The translations under genes and the position numbers were made by a program. A stretch of 64,000 nt of DNA from Phragmites australis (taxonomy: Eukaryota; Streptophyta; Magnoliopsida; Poales; Poaceae), in contig NC_084922.1 of the NCBI RefSeq assembly GCF_958298935.1, positions 19,938,501 through 20,002,500 of the forward strand, in the 5' to 3' direction. The stretch's first letter is position 1. Every line of letters starts with the position of its first letter. Below the pieces are notes generated by a model that saw only the letters and a list, made by a program, of their open reading frames with translations, searched no databases and was not told the DNA's origin. Shown piece by piece: positions 54,121 through 64,000 of the stretch.

Positions 54121-55345
54121 GCATTGAATGCGCCCTGTGAAAAAGGCATGATCACGCCTTGTCAGGCAGACATGGGACGTGTGGCATCTTGTGGTTGGGG
54201 GGTCGTAGGGGACGGTTCCGCTCCCCCTTGATCATGGCCTGCCACACGAAGGGACAGGACGTGCACCCATTTTTCTAGGGGAGGTAATCTCTCCCTTATC
54301 TTTAGGAGGAGAGGGATTACCCTGAGCGGCCTTCTCACTTGCACCTTGTTCTCATCTGCCCTTTGTTCTTGCTTTGCGCATGCGTCCATCGATTGCTACT
54401 CTTCTTTCTTTCTTGCTATCCAGCGCCTTCCTCCATCCTCTTGCGATCCGTATGGCTAGCTCGAGTGCCCCGGGTGGAGCTGGAACTCCGATGGTGGCGG
54501 GGGGCCCTCCGATGGTGCTGGTTCCTCCATTGTTGATGGGGTCGCCGCCAGGCGTGGAGCTCCGTCGTTCTAGGAGGAGTCATCCCCACCAGACCACCGT
54601 GCTGGTGGTGTCTGCCATCGATGATGCGAAGCTTGATCAGATGGTTAGGGAGGGGAAGATTCCCTCTAGAGCCTTCGCTCCATCTCCGCCGAACGAGGAT
54701 GTCCTGGAGCCTCTAGCCCATGAGGTCGTGGTGTTCGAGGCTTTCTTTGAAGAGGGCTTGGGCTATCCATCAGTCCCGCTGCTTGAGAAGGTAATCGACC
54801 ACTACTATGTGGAGTTTCCGCAGCTCCATGCCAACGCCATCGCCCGCGTAGCCACCTTTGAGTGGGCCATGTGGGCGGAGGGGTGTGAAGGGAGGGCAGA
54901 TTACTTTTTGGCTCTCCACTTTGCCATCTGCCAACCGAAGATGATCAAGGGCATTGGGCCGAAGAGGCCCCTCAGCTTCGGCAGTGTTAACTTCTAGATA
55001 AGACCGCAGTGCCACGATGCCTTCCTAGTGAAGGCTATTAACGGTGGATGGTATACCAGCTGGTTGCAGCGATGATTTTACTATAACATCGGCCCCGCAT
55101 CCCCCCTTTGCTCCACAAACCGGGCATAGTGTATGTCCCGGAGCTGGAGATAGAGATCGCGGATGACCAGTTTGCTTCGCGGCTGGCCCTTCTCTGGATG
55201 GTGGTTGAAAAGATGAGCATGCATGACCCCATGGAGGAGTTCACCATGTTGCGCAATCAACCCCTTCAGATGGGCTTGGACTACGCCTTCGAGCAAGGTG
55301 CAGAAGAGCGGCCGAACGTGTACTCCGGTCACCTCATCAGCTCTA

Positions 55346-55404
55346 GTGAGTCCTCTTTGTTGTCTGGTTTCTTATCCGCAGATGTGAGCCACCTTTCCTT
55401 TCAG
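55346..55404 (+). other. Possible intron in antisense gene
   Basis: Donor GTGAGTCC, pyrimidine-rich interior, acceptor CCTTTCCTTTCAG. It removes 59 bp, short for a plant intron; an alternative acceptor is at 55381. Supported only by sequence pattern. Confidence 0.35.
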
Positions 55405-57332
55405 AGATTTGGCTTCTGTTAGAGGGTCCGGTGAAGATCGCAGAGCTGATCTTGGGCCCACCTACTCACACGGAGCGGGAGCGGAGGGTGGATCTGACAC
55501 AGAGCTGGGAGTGGTACAATCACGTCTACTTTCACCTCAGAGTGGGAAACGAGCACGCACTGCTACCAGGATCCACGTGAAGCCACTCCAAGCCTGGCAG
55601 CCTTCTATCTCTGAAGGTTTGCATATTGGCTCGACGGCCGAGTTGTTTGAGGTGCCGCTGGTTCATAGGAAGCATCAAAGGCAGGTCGTGAGTGTGGGTG
55701 ACCCGTCCGGAGGTGAGGGTCAGCTTGATATTGACGACCATGGCCAGAGCTGGAGAGGAGGCGTGGCCTTTGTGGAATATGATTTTGGGTTCGCTGGTTC
55801 AGACATCGATGACTTTATAGGCCCTTATTTGTTTGAGGGACTTGGTGAGGCATCATTGTTTCGTTAGTTACATCCTATTTTGGTCATGCACCGGGATCTT
55901 GATTCATGTTTCTTGGTATTTTGCAGTGACCATCGAGGTGGATGCATCTTCGACTTCCCCCCAAAGGCTTCGGAGCCTCAGTAGGGGTTAAGGACTCCTC
56001 CAGAGGTGTCTCTGAAGGTCGCCTAAGTGGACGATGCCTCGCCTCCGTGGAACCCCGAGTCGGCTGGTGACTTGGCCCTAGCGACCGGTGCTGGGGGCAC
56101 TGTGCCCCCCCCCCCACCAGGGCTCCCTTCGCGATGGCCGAGAAGGGCCTTGGCCTTGGGGTCTTGACTTTGGACAACTTCACACTGCGCTCGGAGGCAT
56201 CAAGGGCCTTTGTCGCGGCCTTCTCTCTTCTTCGGAGTGGAGAGGTCGAGCGATCGTTGGCCCAACATCCTTTGGAGAAAGTGGAGGCACGTCTGGTAGT
56301 GGCAGCCTTGGAGGTTAGTAGTTTAGTCATGATTTGCTGGGTCTGGTGTCTAGTTCTGAGTAGCTCATTTTGTCCTTTTTTGACTTCTGCTATGCCTCAT
56401 AGCAAGTAATTTTGACAAGGGCACTGGGAGAAGGGGGCATGAGGCCTTTGCCGTAGCCCGTGATGAGGTGAAGGCCTTTTTTAGGCCTTGGAGGAGGCCC
56501 GAAAGTAGGTGGAGTCTTTGGAGTAGTCTTCAGGAGGAGACGGTGCTCCCTGAGCATGAGGTGGGTCTCTGGTGGGAGGAGGTTTCGAAGCAGGAGCGCA
56601 TGGCGGTTGAGGCATGAAAGGCTACCGAAGACCTCCGGGAGGCGAGGGAGTTTGCTGACGTGACGAACGTAGCCCATGTGTCAGACGAAGGTGATGTTGG
56701 GGCCCTTTGGGCTGTGTTGGGTGAGGTGCGGTGAGAGCTGAAGGAGGCTCAGGAATCGGAGGGGGTACTGCGCTCAGAGTGCCAATTGTTAGCTGCACTT
56801 TCGTCGAAGGTTGTCTGGATTACCTCTGATGCCATGAGTGGCCTTGGGGCTAGGTGTTCGCCACTACCCTCCGACTCAGAGGTGTCGGTTATGCTACTCT
56901 TCTGGCTTTGATGTGCTGCGAAGGTCATGGTTAGAGCTACAGAGACCTACACGAGGTCCGGCACACGTGTGGCCGTGGTGCTCCAGCTGACCCTGCTGCA
57001 CCAAGCAAGGGTTGGTCCCCTTGAAGTACTGGAGCAGCAGGTACCGAAATCCGTGATCGAGGGTTTTCAGCCAGAGGCACCTCCGGTTGGAGATTCGCAT
57101 GGTTTTGGAGAACTTCCACCATAACTTATGGGTGAAGCATGGCCAGAGCATGATGCTGCGCTACATGGTAGGTCATGTGACTCTAGGCGCTCCGGGGGAT
57201 CTGCGCCTGGGTTCTTCGTCAGGAGGTCCGACCCTTCATCTAAAGCCTCCAGGTGCACAGCAGCCCTCTGGAGACTTCTCGCTTCACATCGTTGCTCCGC
57301 AGAAGCAGTCTCTACGTGTGGACACCCCGGAG

Positions 57333-57541
57333 GTGTAGTTCTATTGCAAGCTATCTGTTTTTTGCTTTCTTTTCTTTTCGAAGGGGGTCAAAGTCTTAGT
57401 ATGTTGACTACCCCCTTCTGCTTCATGTATTTGGGCTTTGTCTTCTCTAATAGAGCCATGTCTGTCTTCTTGTGGTTCACCTGTGTTGTTCTGGAATGTT
57501 CGTGCCTTTGAGGCTAACTAGAGTCCGATCTGCGTATATAG
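57333..57541 (+). other. Possible intron in antisense gene
   Basis: Donor GGAG/GTGTAG, a strongly T-rich interior (57355-57440) and acceptor GCGTATATAG before an open block starting VLWPEAGGG. The T-rich composition contrasts with the GC-rich coding on both sides, which is the main reason to suspect splicing. Confidence 0.45.
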
Positions 57542-58262
57542 GTGCTGTGGCCTGAAGCCGGAGGGGGCCTCGCTCATATCTGGGATGGTGCCTCTGGGGA
57601 GGGCTCGAGTACGTCTAGAGCGTTCAGGGCCACTCTATCCGTCCGACGACTGAGTCGCTTCATTATGCCCCGTAATTCCGAAGGGCACGTGGATCCGAAG
57701 GTGGCCGCTGATGTCTTGGTCCAGGTTGAGCCAAAGGACCCACTTGTGTCTGCTCCAGATGCATATTTTATTACAAAGGAGGATTGGTGTGTAGCCTGAA
57801 CAACCCGGGAGGATGCCGGCTCATGCTTACGTCAATGCTTCATCCTCCCCCAGGATTCTAACGGAAGGGTGCCTTTGGAAATCCTTGAGCCTATTCTGGC
57901 CGAGGTGAAGGTGGAGGAGGTATAGGCTGTGGAGTCCCTGTCGAAAGAGCAGGAGGAGGAAGAGCTGGATTTCTCAGCCTTCAACTCGTATCCCTTCCCA
58001 GTGGATCCTTTGTCTCCCTGAGGTTGAGGGGGCTTCATCTTAGGCAGTACCTCCCTCCGTAGAGGGGATTCGCATCGACCCCTTTTGCGTAGTTACCGGC
58101 GTTGATTCTCCAGGTCCCGCGGTATTTCTAGGAGGTGTGGCGGTCAAGGTCCCTCATCCTCCTGTAGTAGTTCATTGAGGTGTAAGAGGCTAGCAATTTT
58201 GCTAGGCATAGATTCAATGTACAACGGTTAGTTGAATACAAACTCTTTGTATGTCATGTATG

Positions 58263-58268
58263 AATAAA
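58263..58268 (+). terminator. Possible polyadenylation signal of the antisense gene
   Basis: AATAAA followed by a TTGTGTT and TTTGTTTTTTGG GU-rich stretch, located after the last plus-strand open block and before the tandem array. Confidence 0.45.
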
Positions 58269-58459
58269 TTTGCGTTGTGTTAGCTTTGTTTTTTGGCGTT
58301 TATAATTTATCGTATCAACGCTTTGCCTATGCCCCCTATCCTAGCCCCTTCGCATTCTGTGGCTGTTAGCGGCCGTGGGGTGCAAGATCCAAGGGTTACT
58401 GTATTGCATTAGGTGTGAGCAGGAAAGAACATATCATTTACTAATGTTTCGATGTGTGA

Positions 58460-59095
58460 GGCCTTGTACTATGGAGGCTAAGCCTTCAAGATACCGGAGG
58501 GGTCAAATGATTTTGGCACGAAGACTTTTAGTCTTCAACGTGCCGGAGGATCGTTACTTCGTATGAATCCTTTTTGGAATGGAGGCTAGGCCTTCAAGAT
58601 GCCAGGGAGGTTATCCCTCCGCCACGTAGGTCAGCCAGGCCTTAAAGATGACGGAGGGTCTTTTGCCTGTCCGGCATGGAGGCAATGCCTTTAAGATGCC
58701 GAAGCGGTCTTTGCCTCTCCGCCATGTAGGTTAGCTAGACCTTTAAGATGGCGGAGGGATATATGCATGTCTAGCACGGAAGCTAAGCCTTCAAGATGCT
58801 GGAGCGGTCTTTGCTTCTCCGCAACGTAGGTCGGCCAGGCCTTAAAGATGGTGGAGGGAGATACTTCTCCAGCATGGAGGCACTGCCTTCAAGATGCTGT
58901 TGGGATTTTGCTCTATGGCACAGAGGTAGTGCCTTCAAGATGCTGGAGGGATTTTGCTCTCTGGCACAGAGGCACTTCCTTCAAGATGTCGGAGGGATTT
59001 TGCTCTCTGGCACGGAGGCAGTGCCTTCAAGATGACGGAGGTTTTTACCTCTCCGGCACGGAGACAGTGCCTTCAAGATGCCGGAGGGTCTTCGT
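58460..59095. repeat. Tandem array in the 3' internal region of the Tat-type element
   Basis: About thirteen copies of a ~48-55-bp unit built on GGAGGCAGTGCCTTCAAGATGCCGGAGGG. Units on the right (from about 58870) are nearly regular; those on the left alternate with a divergent variant (GGTCAGCCAGGCCTTAAAGATG). Amplified tandem repeats at this position are known in Tat-clade elements such as Retand. Short frames across it are artefacts. Confidence 0.88.
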
Positions 59096-59199
59096 AGGCT
59101 TCGTGTGGGGTAAGGGCTTTTTTTGGAGCTAATACCTCTAGGTTGGCTATTTGTGGGTGTGTAAACCTACGGTTTTTTATTGTCATGGACCTTTGGAGA

Positions 59200-60390
59200 G
59201 GGCTGAGCCTGGGGTCCCCTACACATACTATTTGCGGAGGGTCCCGCGTTCCATCTGTGTTTGAGAGGGATCCCTTCTCTATCGGCCAGGTGGTAGGAGC
59301 CGGGCCTGTTAGACTTGAGGACCAAGTATGGGCCTTTCCATTTGTTGCGCAGTTTTTCTGGGGCTAGGGCACATTGAAGTACTAGGTCACCAGGCTCGGG
59401 GATTCATGGCACAACCTTAGGATCGTACCAGACCTTGGTTTTCTTGATGTAGTGATCGAGATTCTGGATGGCATGGAGCCACGTGCCTTCGGTGAGATCA
59501 AGGGAGAGCTCTCTTTCTCTGATAGTTTATGTAAGTTGCACCCTAAGAGAGCATCCCCTGAGCTCGGTGGGGGCCATGGCCTCGTCGCCATATACGAGGT
59601 GGAAGGGGGTGAACTCGGTGGCTGGCATGATAGTAGTGCGGAGGGACCATAAAACCTTGGGAAGCTCTACGACCATAGGCCTTGAGCTAGGCCGACGAGT
59701 CGGGGACTTAGGCCGAAGAGGATGTTGCTATTGGCCCATTTGACAGCCCCATTGGACTGAGGATGTCGAATTGCCGCAAAGCATAATTTGATGCCTAGGT
59801 TGTCATAGAATTGTCTGAAAGGCCCGGAGTTGAATTGTGTGCCATTGTCGATCGTGAGCTGTCATGGGACGCCGAAGTGGCAGATTATGTTCTTCCAGAA
59901 AACTTCTGGACATTCTTTGATGTGATCGCCATGAGGGGCTCGACCTCGACCCATTTGGAGAAGTACTCCAATGCTACCACTGCCTACTGAAGGTTGCCTT
60001 TGGCACAGGGGAATGGTCCGATGAGGTCCATGCCCCAACGAGCTAGGGCCAGATGGGAGCGATTGGTTGTAGGGGCCCAGGGGCCGATGGTTGCGGCATC
60101 CCATCCATTGGCATCCTTGGCAGGTGTGGATGAGGTTTTCTGCATTGGACATGATTGTAGGCCAATGGAGCCCTTGGCAAAGTGCCTTGCTGGCTAGGGC
60201 ATGAGGCACCAAATGGTTGCTACAAAGGCCTTCATGTATCTCACAGAGGAGGTCGACCCCTTCTTTTCTGGCAATGCAGCGAAGGAGGGGAGCGCAGAAT
60301 CCTATCTTGTAAAGGGCACCTTTTATATATGAGACGGTAGCATCTGGCACGATATTGAATGAAGCAGAGCACAATCAGGTCTTCTGGCTC
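59200..60390 (-). pseudogene. Tat-type integrase
   Basis: Minus frame: ALYKIGFCAPLLRCI, EIHEGLCSNHLVPHALASKAL, CQGCQWMG of the zinc domain, EVFWKNIICHFGVP, TIDNGTQFNSGPFRQF with the second catalytic Asp and HPQSNGAVKWAN, where Lys stands in place of the catalytic Glu. Further down are FHLVYGDEAMAPTEL and the C-terminal GDLVLQCALAPEKLRNKWKGPY. Several stops. The Glu to Lys change alone should abolish strand transfer. Confidence 0.82.
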
Positions 60391-60699
60391 TTCTGTTCCA
60401 CTGAGGTAGGATAAGAGGGGACCTCTCCGGTCGGTGGTTTCGATGGCGAGGATAGTGGTGGTCGTCTCGTTAAGAGTTTTAGCAGTCGGCTAGTGTAGAG
60501 TCTCAAGGAAGGTGCCTAACGGTGGGTCTTTGCTTGTGGCGGCAGTCTTTGCCAGGGTGTTTGCCGGGCCGTTGTCCATTCGTGGTATGCTCCGTATTGA
60601 TATGCCGCAGAAGTCTGCTTCGGCCTTGCGGATGGCTTTGAGGTATCTTGTCATGTCCGGATGTCGAACTTGGAAGCTCTTGTTGACGTGGCTGGCAAC

Positions 60700-61090
60700 T
60701 ATATGAGAGTCAGTTCAAATGATGACTCTGGTTGCCCCCAAGGCTTGGGCCTTCCGGAGGACCAAGAGGATGGCTTCGTATTCGGATATGTTGTTGCTTG
60801 TCTTGAAATTCAATCGAGCAGCAAATTGGACTTGGTGGCCTGTGGGGGAGATGAGGACTGCAAGGGCTCTGGTGCCCATGGAGCCATATGCACCATTGGT
60901 GTAGATAGTCCAGATATCTTGGGGAGGGGTAGTGGCGGGTTCAGCAGGCACTGAAGTCCATTCAACGATGAAGTCTACCAAGATTTGGGATTTGATGGCG
61001 GTATGGGCCACAAACCTTACCATGAAGGGGGCTAGTTCTACTGCCCATTTGCTGATGCATCCCGTCGCCTCCCAGTTGCGAAACATATCA
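60700..61090 (-). pseudogene. Tat-type second (archaeal-type) RNase H
   Basis: About 120 open codons (61086-60715): FMVRFVAHTAIKSQILVDFIVEW, WTIYTNGAYGSMGTRALAVLISPTGHQ, LNFKTSNNISEYEAILLVLRKAQALGAT. This extra RNase H is a mark of Tat elements. The first catalytic Asp (family YTDGS) is Asn here, while the Glu in the SEYEA motif is kept. 60390-60700 holds degraded linker sequence to integrase. Confidence 0.85.
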
Positions 61091-62130
61091 CCAAGTGGGT
61101 AAGAGGATGGGACTATGATGTCGTAGGCAAGGAACTAGTGCCGGAGCTTGCATGAGGCCATCAGTAGGGCGTATGCTATCTTTTCAAGCTCGCTGTAGCA
61201 TGTCTTGGCCCCAGCTAAGACCTCCGAGATATAGTATACAACCCATTGAGCAAAGCAACTATCACTTTTCTCCTCCTGTACCAGGGCGGCACTGACAGCA
61301 AGGCAGAGGCGGACACATATAGGAGCAGCCTTTCACTGAGGAGGGGCATCACGAGTGTTTCGAGGTGGGAAAGGTGGGCCCTAAGCGCCTCGAATGCCGC
61401 CTGGCACCCCGTAGTCCAGCTGAATGGTTCGAAACCCCTCAGCATTTTGAAGAAGGGGAGGCTATGCTTGGCAGATTTGGGGAGGAAGCGGCTGACGGCG
61501 GCGAGGTGGCTAACCAAGCGTTGTACTGCCTTTGTATTGGTGGGAGGCATCATTTCTGTGATAGCATGAATCATGCCTGGGTTAGCCTCGATGCCTCTTC
61601 AAGAGACGAGATATCCCAGCATCTTTCCAGCCTTAGCGCCGAGTACGCACTTCTTCGGGTTTAGCCGCATGCCTGTAGCCCGGAGGCTATCAAATGTTTC
61701 TTGTAGGTTGGCAACGTGGTTGGCTTAGAGCCAGCTTTTTACCACGATATCGTCCACGTAGGTTTTGACATTACGGCCTAGTTGCTGCTAACCTTGTGTA
61801 CTAGGTGATAGATGGTGGCCCTAGCATTCTAAGACTGAAGGGCATCCGGACATAGCAGTACACCCCAAAGGGGGTAATGAAGCTGGTCTTGCTCTCATCC
61901 TCCATCGCCATCCACACCTGGTGGTACTCGGAGTAGGCGTCTAGGAAACTTAGCAACTTGCAGTCAGCGGTGTAATCCACTAACTGGTCAATGCGAGGAA
62001 GGGGGTCCACCCGAGGGCATACTTTGTTCAACGATGTGAAATCGATGCACATACACCACTTTCCGTTGTGTTTCTTGACTAGGGGTGTTGGAGAGCCTAT
62101 CGGAGTGGATGACCTCTCAGATAACACTAG
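61091..62130 (-). pseudogene. Tat-type reverse transcriptase and first RNase H
   Basis: From the right: PTPLVKKHNGKWCMCIDFTSLNKVCP, DPLPRIDQLVDYTADCKLLSFLDAYSEYHQVWM, EDESKTSFITPFGVYCYVRMPF, a frame change, the catalytic box TYVDDIVVKS (61742-61771) with both Asp, KKCVLGAKAGKMLGYLV, and the RNase H connection HAITEMMPPTNTKAVQRLVSHLAAVSRFLPKSA. Stops at about 61800, 61735 and 61600. Confidence 0.85.
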
Positions 62131-62960
62131 CCTTTAGTAACTTGTGGACCTCCTCTTTTGTGGGTTATTCCCACTCTAGGGAGAGCTTGCGAAGCCCCTG
62201 GCGTACGGGCCTGGCCTTTGGGTCGACCTGAAAAGAGTGTTCGATAATGCAGCGGTTGACTCCCGTGAGGTCCTGCGGGGACCATGCGAAGGTGTCGAGG
62301 TTACCTTGTAGGATAGCCAGAAGCTAGGCTTCCTGCCCGGAGATGAGGTCCGCCCCTATTTGGAAGGCTTGGTCGTGTTGGTCTGGATGTATGGGGACAT
62401 GCTTTATGTCCCCTGCTAGTTGTGGCCTCGAAGGGCAGCGGTGCCCAAGATGCACCGACGGAGGGTCCTCCGAGCCCTCACGGGTCACGAAGTGGATGTG
62501 GTGGCCGGGGAACAGAGCAGGGTGCCCGTACTCGATGTGCCTAGCCAGGTCTTGGTCGCCATGGATGGTTATCAGCCCCAAGAGTCCGGGCAACTTCAAG
62601 CAGAGGTAATTGTGATGGGGTATAGCTTCGAATCTATTCAGAGTTCCTCATCCCAGAATGGCATTGTAGGCATAAGGTATGTCCACAATGTCGAAGGTGA
62701 TTACTTCGGTCCATGTTGCGGAGCCCTCGCCGAATATGATTGGGAGTTCTATCTGGCCTAGGGCATCGGGGGGGCATTGAATCCCTTGAGGGGTCAGTGG
62801 CCTTGTGAGAGTCAGCTCCGTGGGATTCGGAGCTAGTCAAAGGCATGTATGAATAGAAGGTCCGCCGAGCTGCCTCCGTTGACCAGTATTCTCCGAACCT
62901 CGACTTCGGCGATGTTGGCTGAGATGTCCAGGGCATCGAATTAGGGAAATTTCACCCCCT
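62131..62960 (-). pseudogene. Tat-type protease
   Basis: The minus frame reads [19 protein letters not shown]: the family motif is VDGGSSAD, so the catalytic Asp is Asn (about 62870-62885). It then continues GEGSATWTEVITFDIVDIPYAYNAILG and a linker with LARHIEYGHPALF. Several frames are needed. The region from 62130 to 62320 is linker with no recognised motif. Confidence 0.78.
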
Positions 62961-64000
62961 CGGAATCATTGATGGTGAATGTCACGAGGTTGTCGACCCA
63001 TTCGTGGGCTTGCCGATGGATGCTGGTTGCTCCAATGTGGTGTACCCCATGTGCATAGTCTCACTGCTGCCGTTTTGAAGTGCAGCCGGAGCTTGCTCAG
63101 CTGGTTATAGCAAGGATGATCTGTTTGCCCCGTGCCCCTTCATCGTTGTACCGCTCTGCGGATGATCAGGATGGAGAAGGTAGGGTTAGCTATAGAGGGT
63201 TCCGCAAGGCCAGATTATCAACCCGCCGGCTGGCTGGTGGCCTGCGATCGTCCGACCGCTCCTTGGTGGCCCCCTCAGTCGAGGCGAAGGATGCCTGCTT
63301 CCTGAGGTACTCTTCTCGGAAGGTGGTGAGGGTCCAACAGTTGTCGGTGTTATGTCCTCGTCCCACGCCATGTAGAGTGCACCAGGATTCCTCCTTGGAA
63401 CACCTGTTTGGAGCGTGGCTTCGCTCCGGGAGGCCTCCGGGGTGTCCCCGGTTGCATCCCCTAGGGTGGTTTTGGCTTGGAGCCCCACGGCCTGGGCTGA
63501 TGTTGTTGATGTTTCGGTGTTGTCGCTGCCTCCCCCTTTGGGACCCAGAGGTATGAGACTCCTCAAAGCCCCTCTTCACTGGGGGAGAGGGGGCGTGTGG
63601 ATCCCGCCTACGAGAGTGACTTCTCAAGGTTGACACGGGAAGTCTCGGTAGCTCACGAGCGCCTTCGATAGAGTTTTCCCTCCTCTGCCCATGCATATTC
63701 CTCAAACTTATTCATAAAGACTTCCACCGTGCGTGTTGGACACTGGTTTAGCCGATTGTATAGGGGGCCTTCAGCCAGACCCTGGGTTGCGGCATTGATG
63801 ATCGAAGAGTCCAATATGCCCCTAATCTGGACCTTGGTCTGGGTGAACCTTCGAAAGTACTCCTGGAGGGTTTCGTCCGACTCCTACCTGATAGTGAATA
63901 GGCTTCCGGAGGTTACTGGCTCGACGAAGGTACCCTGAAAGTTGTTGTACAAGAGGTCTCAGAGTTGGGACTAGGCGTGAATGGCGCTAGAGTCCAGTGC
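62961..64000 (-). pseudogene. Tat-type gag (5' part beyond window)
   Basis: From the right edge on minus: NNFQGTFVEPVTSGSLFTI, ETLQEYFRRFTQTKVQIRGI, ATQGLAEGPLYNRLNQC and VEVFMNKFEEYAWAEEGK, the Retrotrans_gag core of Tat elements. Then comes an Arg/Pro-rich stretch and WCTLHGVGRGHNTDNCWTL, a compact zinc-binding motif typical of this clade. Stops near 63890 and 63610. The start of gag and the 5' LTR are outside the window. Confidence 0.8.

Larger units (their letters stand above)
54374..58290 (+). pseudogene. Antisense accessory gene of the Tat-type element (Transposase_28-like, possibly spliced)
   Basis: Runs against the element's own genes. Start candidates are 54374 and, more likely, 54452 (MASSSAPGGAG). 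The first block (to 54997) has VVFEAFFEEGLGYPSVPLLEKV, YVEFPQLHANAIARVATFEWAM and PKRPLSFGSVNF, the pattern of the 'putative gypsy type transposon' family (Pfam Transposase_28). It continues FASRLALLWMVVEKMSMHDPMEEFTML (55170-55250), WLLLEGPVKIAELILGP, then helical Glu/Ala-rich sequence (56410-56800) and acidic C-terminal parts to about 58020. Splice-like junctions occur (55346-55404; 57333-57541). A polyadenylation-type AATAAA is at 58263. Grande elements are known to carry such an antisense gene. Stops show this copy is damaged. Confidence 0.68.
53313..64000 (-). mobile_element. Tat/Grande-type Ty3/gypsy element (5' end beyond window)
   Basis: On minus: gag (from the right edge), protease, RT/RNase H, a second archaeal-type RNase H, integrase, then a 3' internal region of about 5-6 kb with a tandem-repeat array and an antisense accessory gene, then the 3' LTR. 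The extra RNase H and long 3' region are hallmarks of the Tat clade (Grande, Retand, RIRE2, Cinful). Base composition is more GC-rich than the CRM-like elements to the left. All enzymatic genes are interrupted. Confidence 0.87.

Noticed and set aside
54374..54997. Host protein-coding gene with a signal peptide-like start
   Set aside because: The sequence has the pattern of the Transposase_28-like antisense gene of Grande-type elements and sits between Tat pol and its LTR; the hydrophobic start at 54374 is probably upstream of the true ATG at 54452.
58460..59095. CRISPR-like array
   Set aside because: The repeats are directly tandem and degenerate with no unique spacers, and the context is a plant retrotransposon.
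58796..59132. Overlapping plus-strand frames with repeated peptides
   Set aside because: They are translations of the tandem DNA array in alternative frames, not a repeat protein.
56690..63566. Plus-strand frames over the Tat protease, RNase H and gag regions (for example 63080-63556)
   Set aside because: They mirror minus-strand gag-pol with recognisable domains; GC-rich DNA often keeps the opposite strand open.

Overview
The window is typical transposon-filled DNA from a plant nuclear genome, most likely a grass (Poaceae; a panicoid grass is possible but not provable here). The grounds are nested LTR retrotransposons of familiar grass lineages (SIRE-type Ty1/copia, CRM-like and Tekay-type Ty3/gypsy chromoviruses, and a Tat/Grande-type gypsy element) together with CACTA DNA-transposon debris. 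I found no convincing host gene, rRNA, tRNA, CRISPR array or bacterial-type operon. Every coding region is a retrotransposon or transposon gene, and nearly all are broken by stops, frameshifts or deletions.

Layout. 1-6823: gypsy element Gy-1 on the minus strand, nearly full length. 6824-7324: slice of a CACTA TNP2 transposase gene. 7325-11004: two gypsy LTR-plus-leader halves, Gy-2a (+) and Gy-2b (-), facing head to head and joined through a 68-bp-stem hairpin. 11005-20520: SIRE-type copia element Co-A (+), carrying a solo gypsy LTR with a clean TTAAG target-site duplication. About 20585-26297: gypsy Gy-3 (+), joined tail to tail with gypsy Gy-4 (-), 26298-30605, making an inverted repeat with roughly 4-kb arms. 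30606-37975: Co-B, a second copy of Co-A including the same gypsy LTR edge on its left. 38075-38260: remnant of a third copia (Co-C) RNase H, split by a (TA)n tract. 38261-43968: Gy-5 (+), the best preserved gypsy element, cut off in its integrase. 44111-52140: Tekay-type chromovirus (-) with a long 3' LTR. 52155-52696: CACTA subterminal repeats and a degenerate terminus. 53313-64000: Tat/Grande-type gypsy element (-) that runs off the right edge. It carries a plus-strand antisense accessory gene and a tandem-repeat array in its long 3' internal region.

How the parts relate. The gypsy elements Gy-1 to Gy-5 share one layout: an LTR of about 0.9 kb starting TGATGA, an initiator-Met-tRNA-type primer binding site, a purine-rich leader of about 1.2 kb, then gag, an aspartic protease with a DGGS motif, reverse transcriptase/RNase H, and an integrase whose C-terminal tail is encoded inside the 3' LTR. 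Co-A and Co-B share inactivating changes and the same gypsy-LTR boundary, so they look like two copies of one already composite block. After duplication each was modified differently (solo LTR in A; microhomology deletion in B).

Nothing here looks like a new functional system. The features most worth checking are the two inverted gypsy structures (possible sources of hairpin small RNA), the duplicated composite block with its datable events, the gypsy tail coding carried in solo LTRs, and the antisense gene plus repeat array of the Tat element. Boundaries given to the base come from LTR termini, primer binding sites or alignment between copies within the window; others are marked approximate in the entries.
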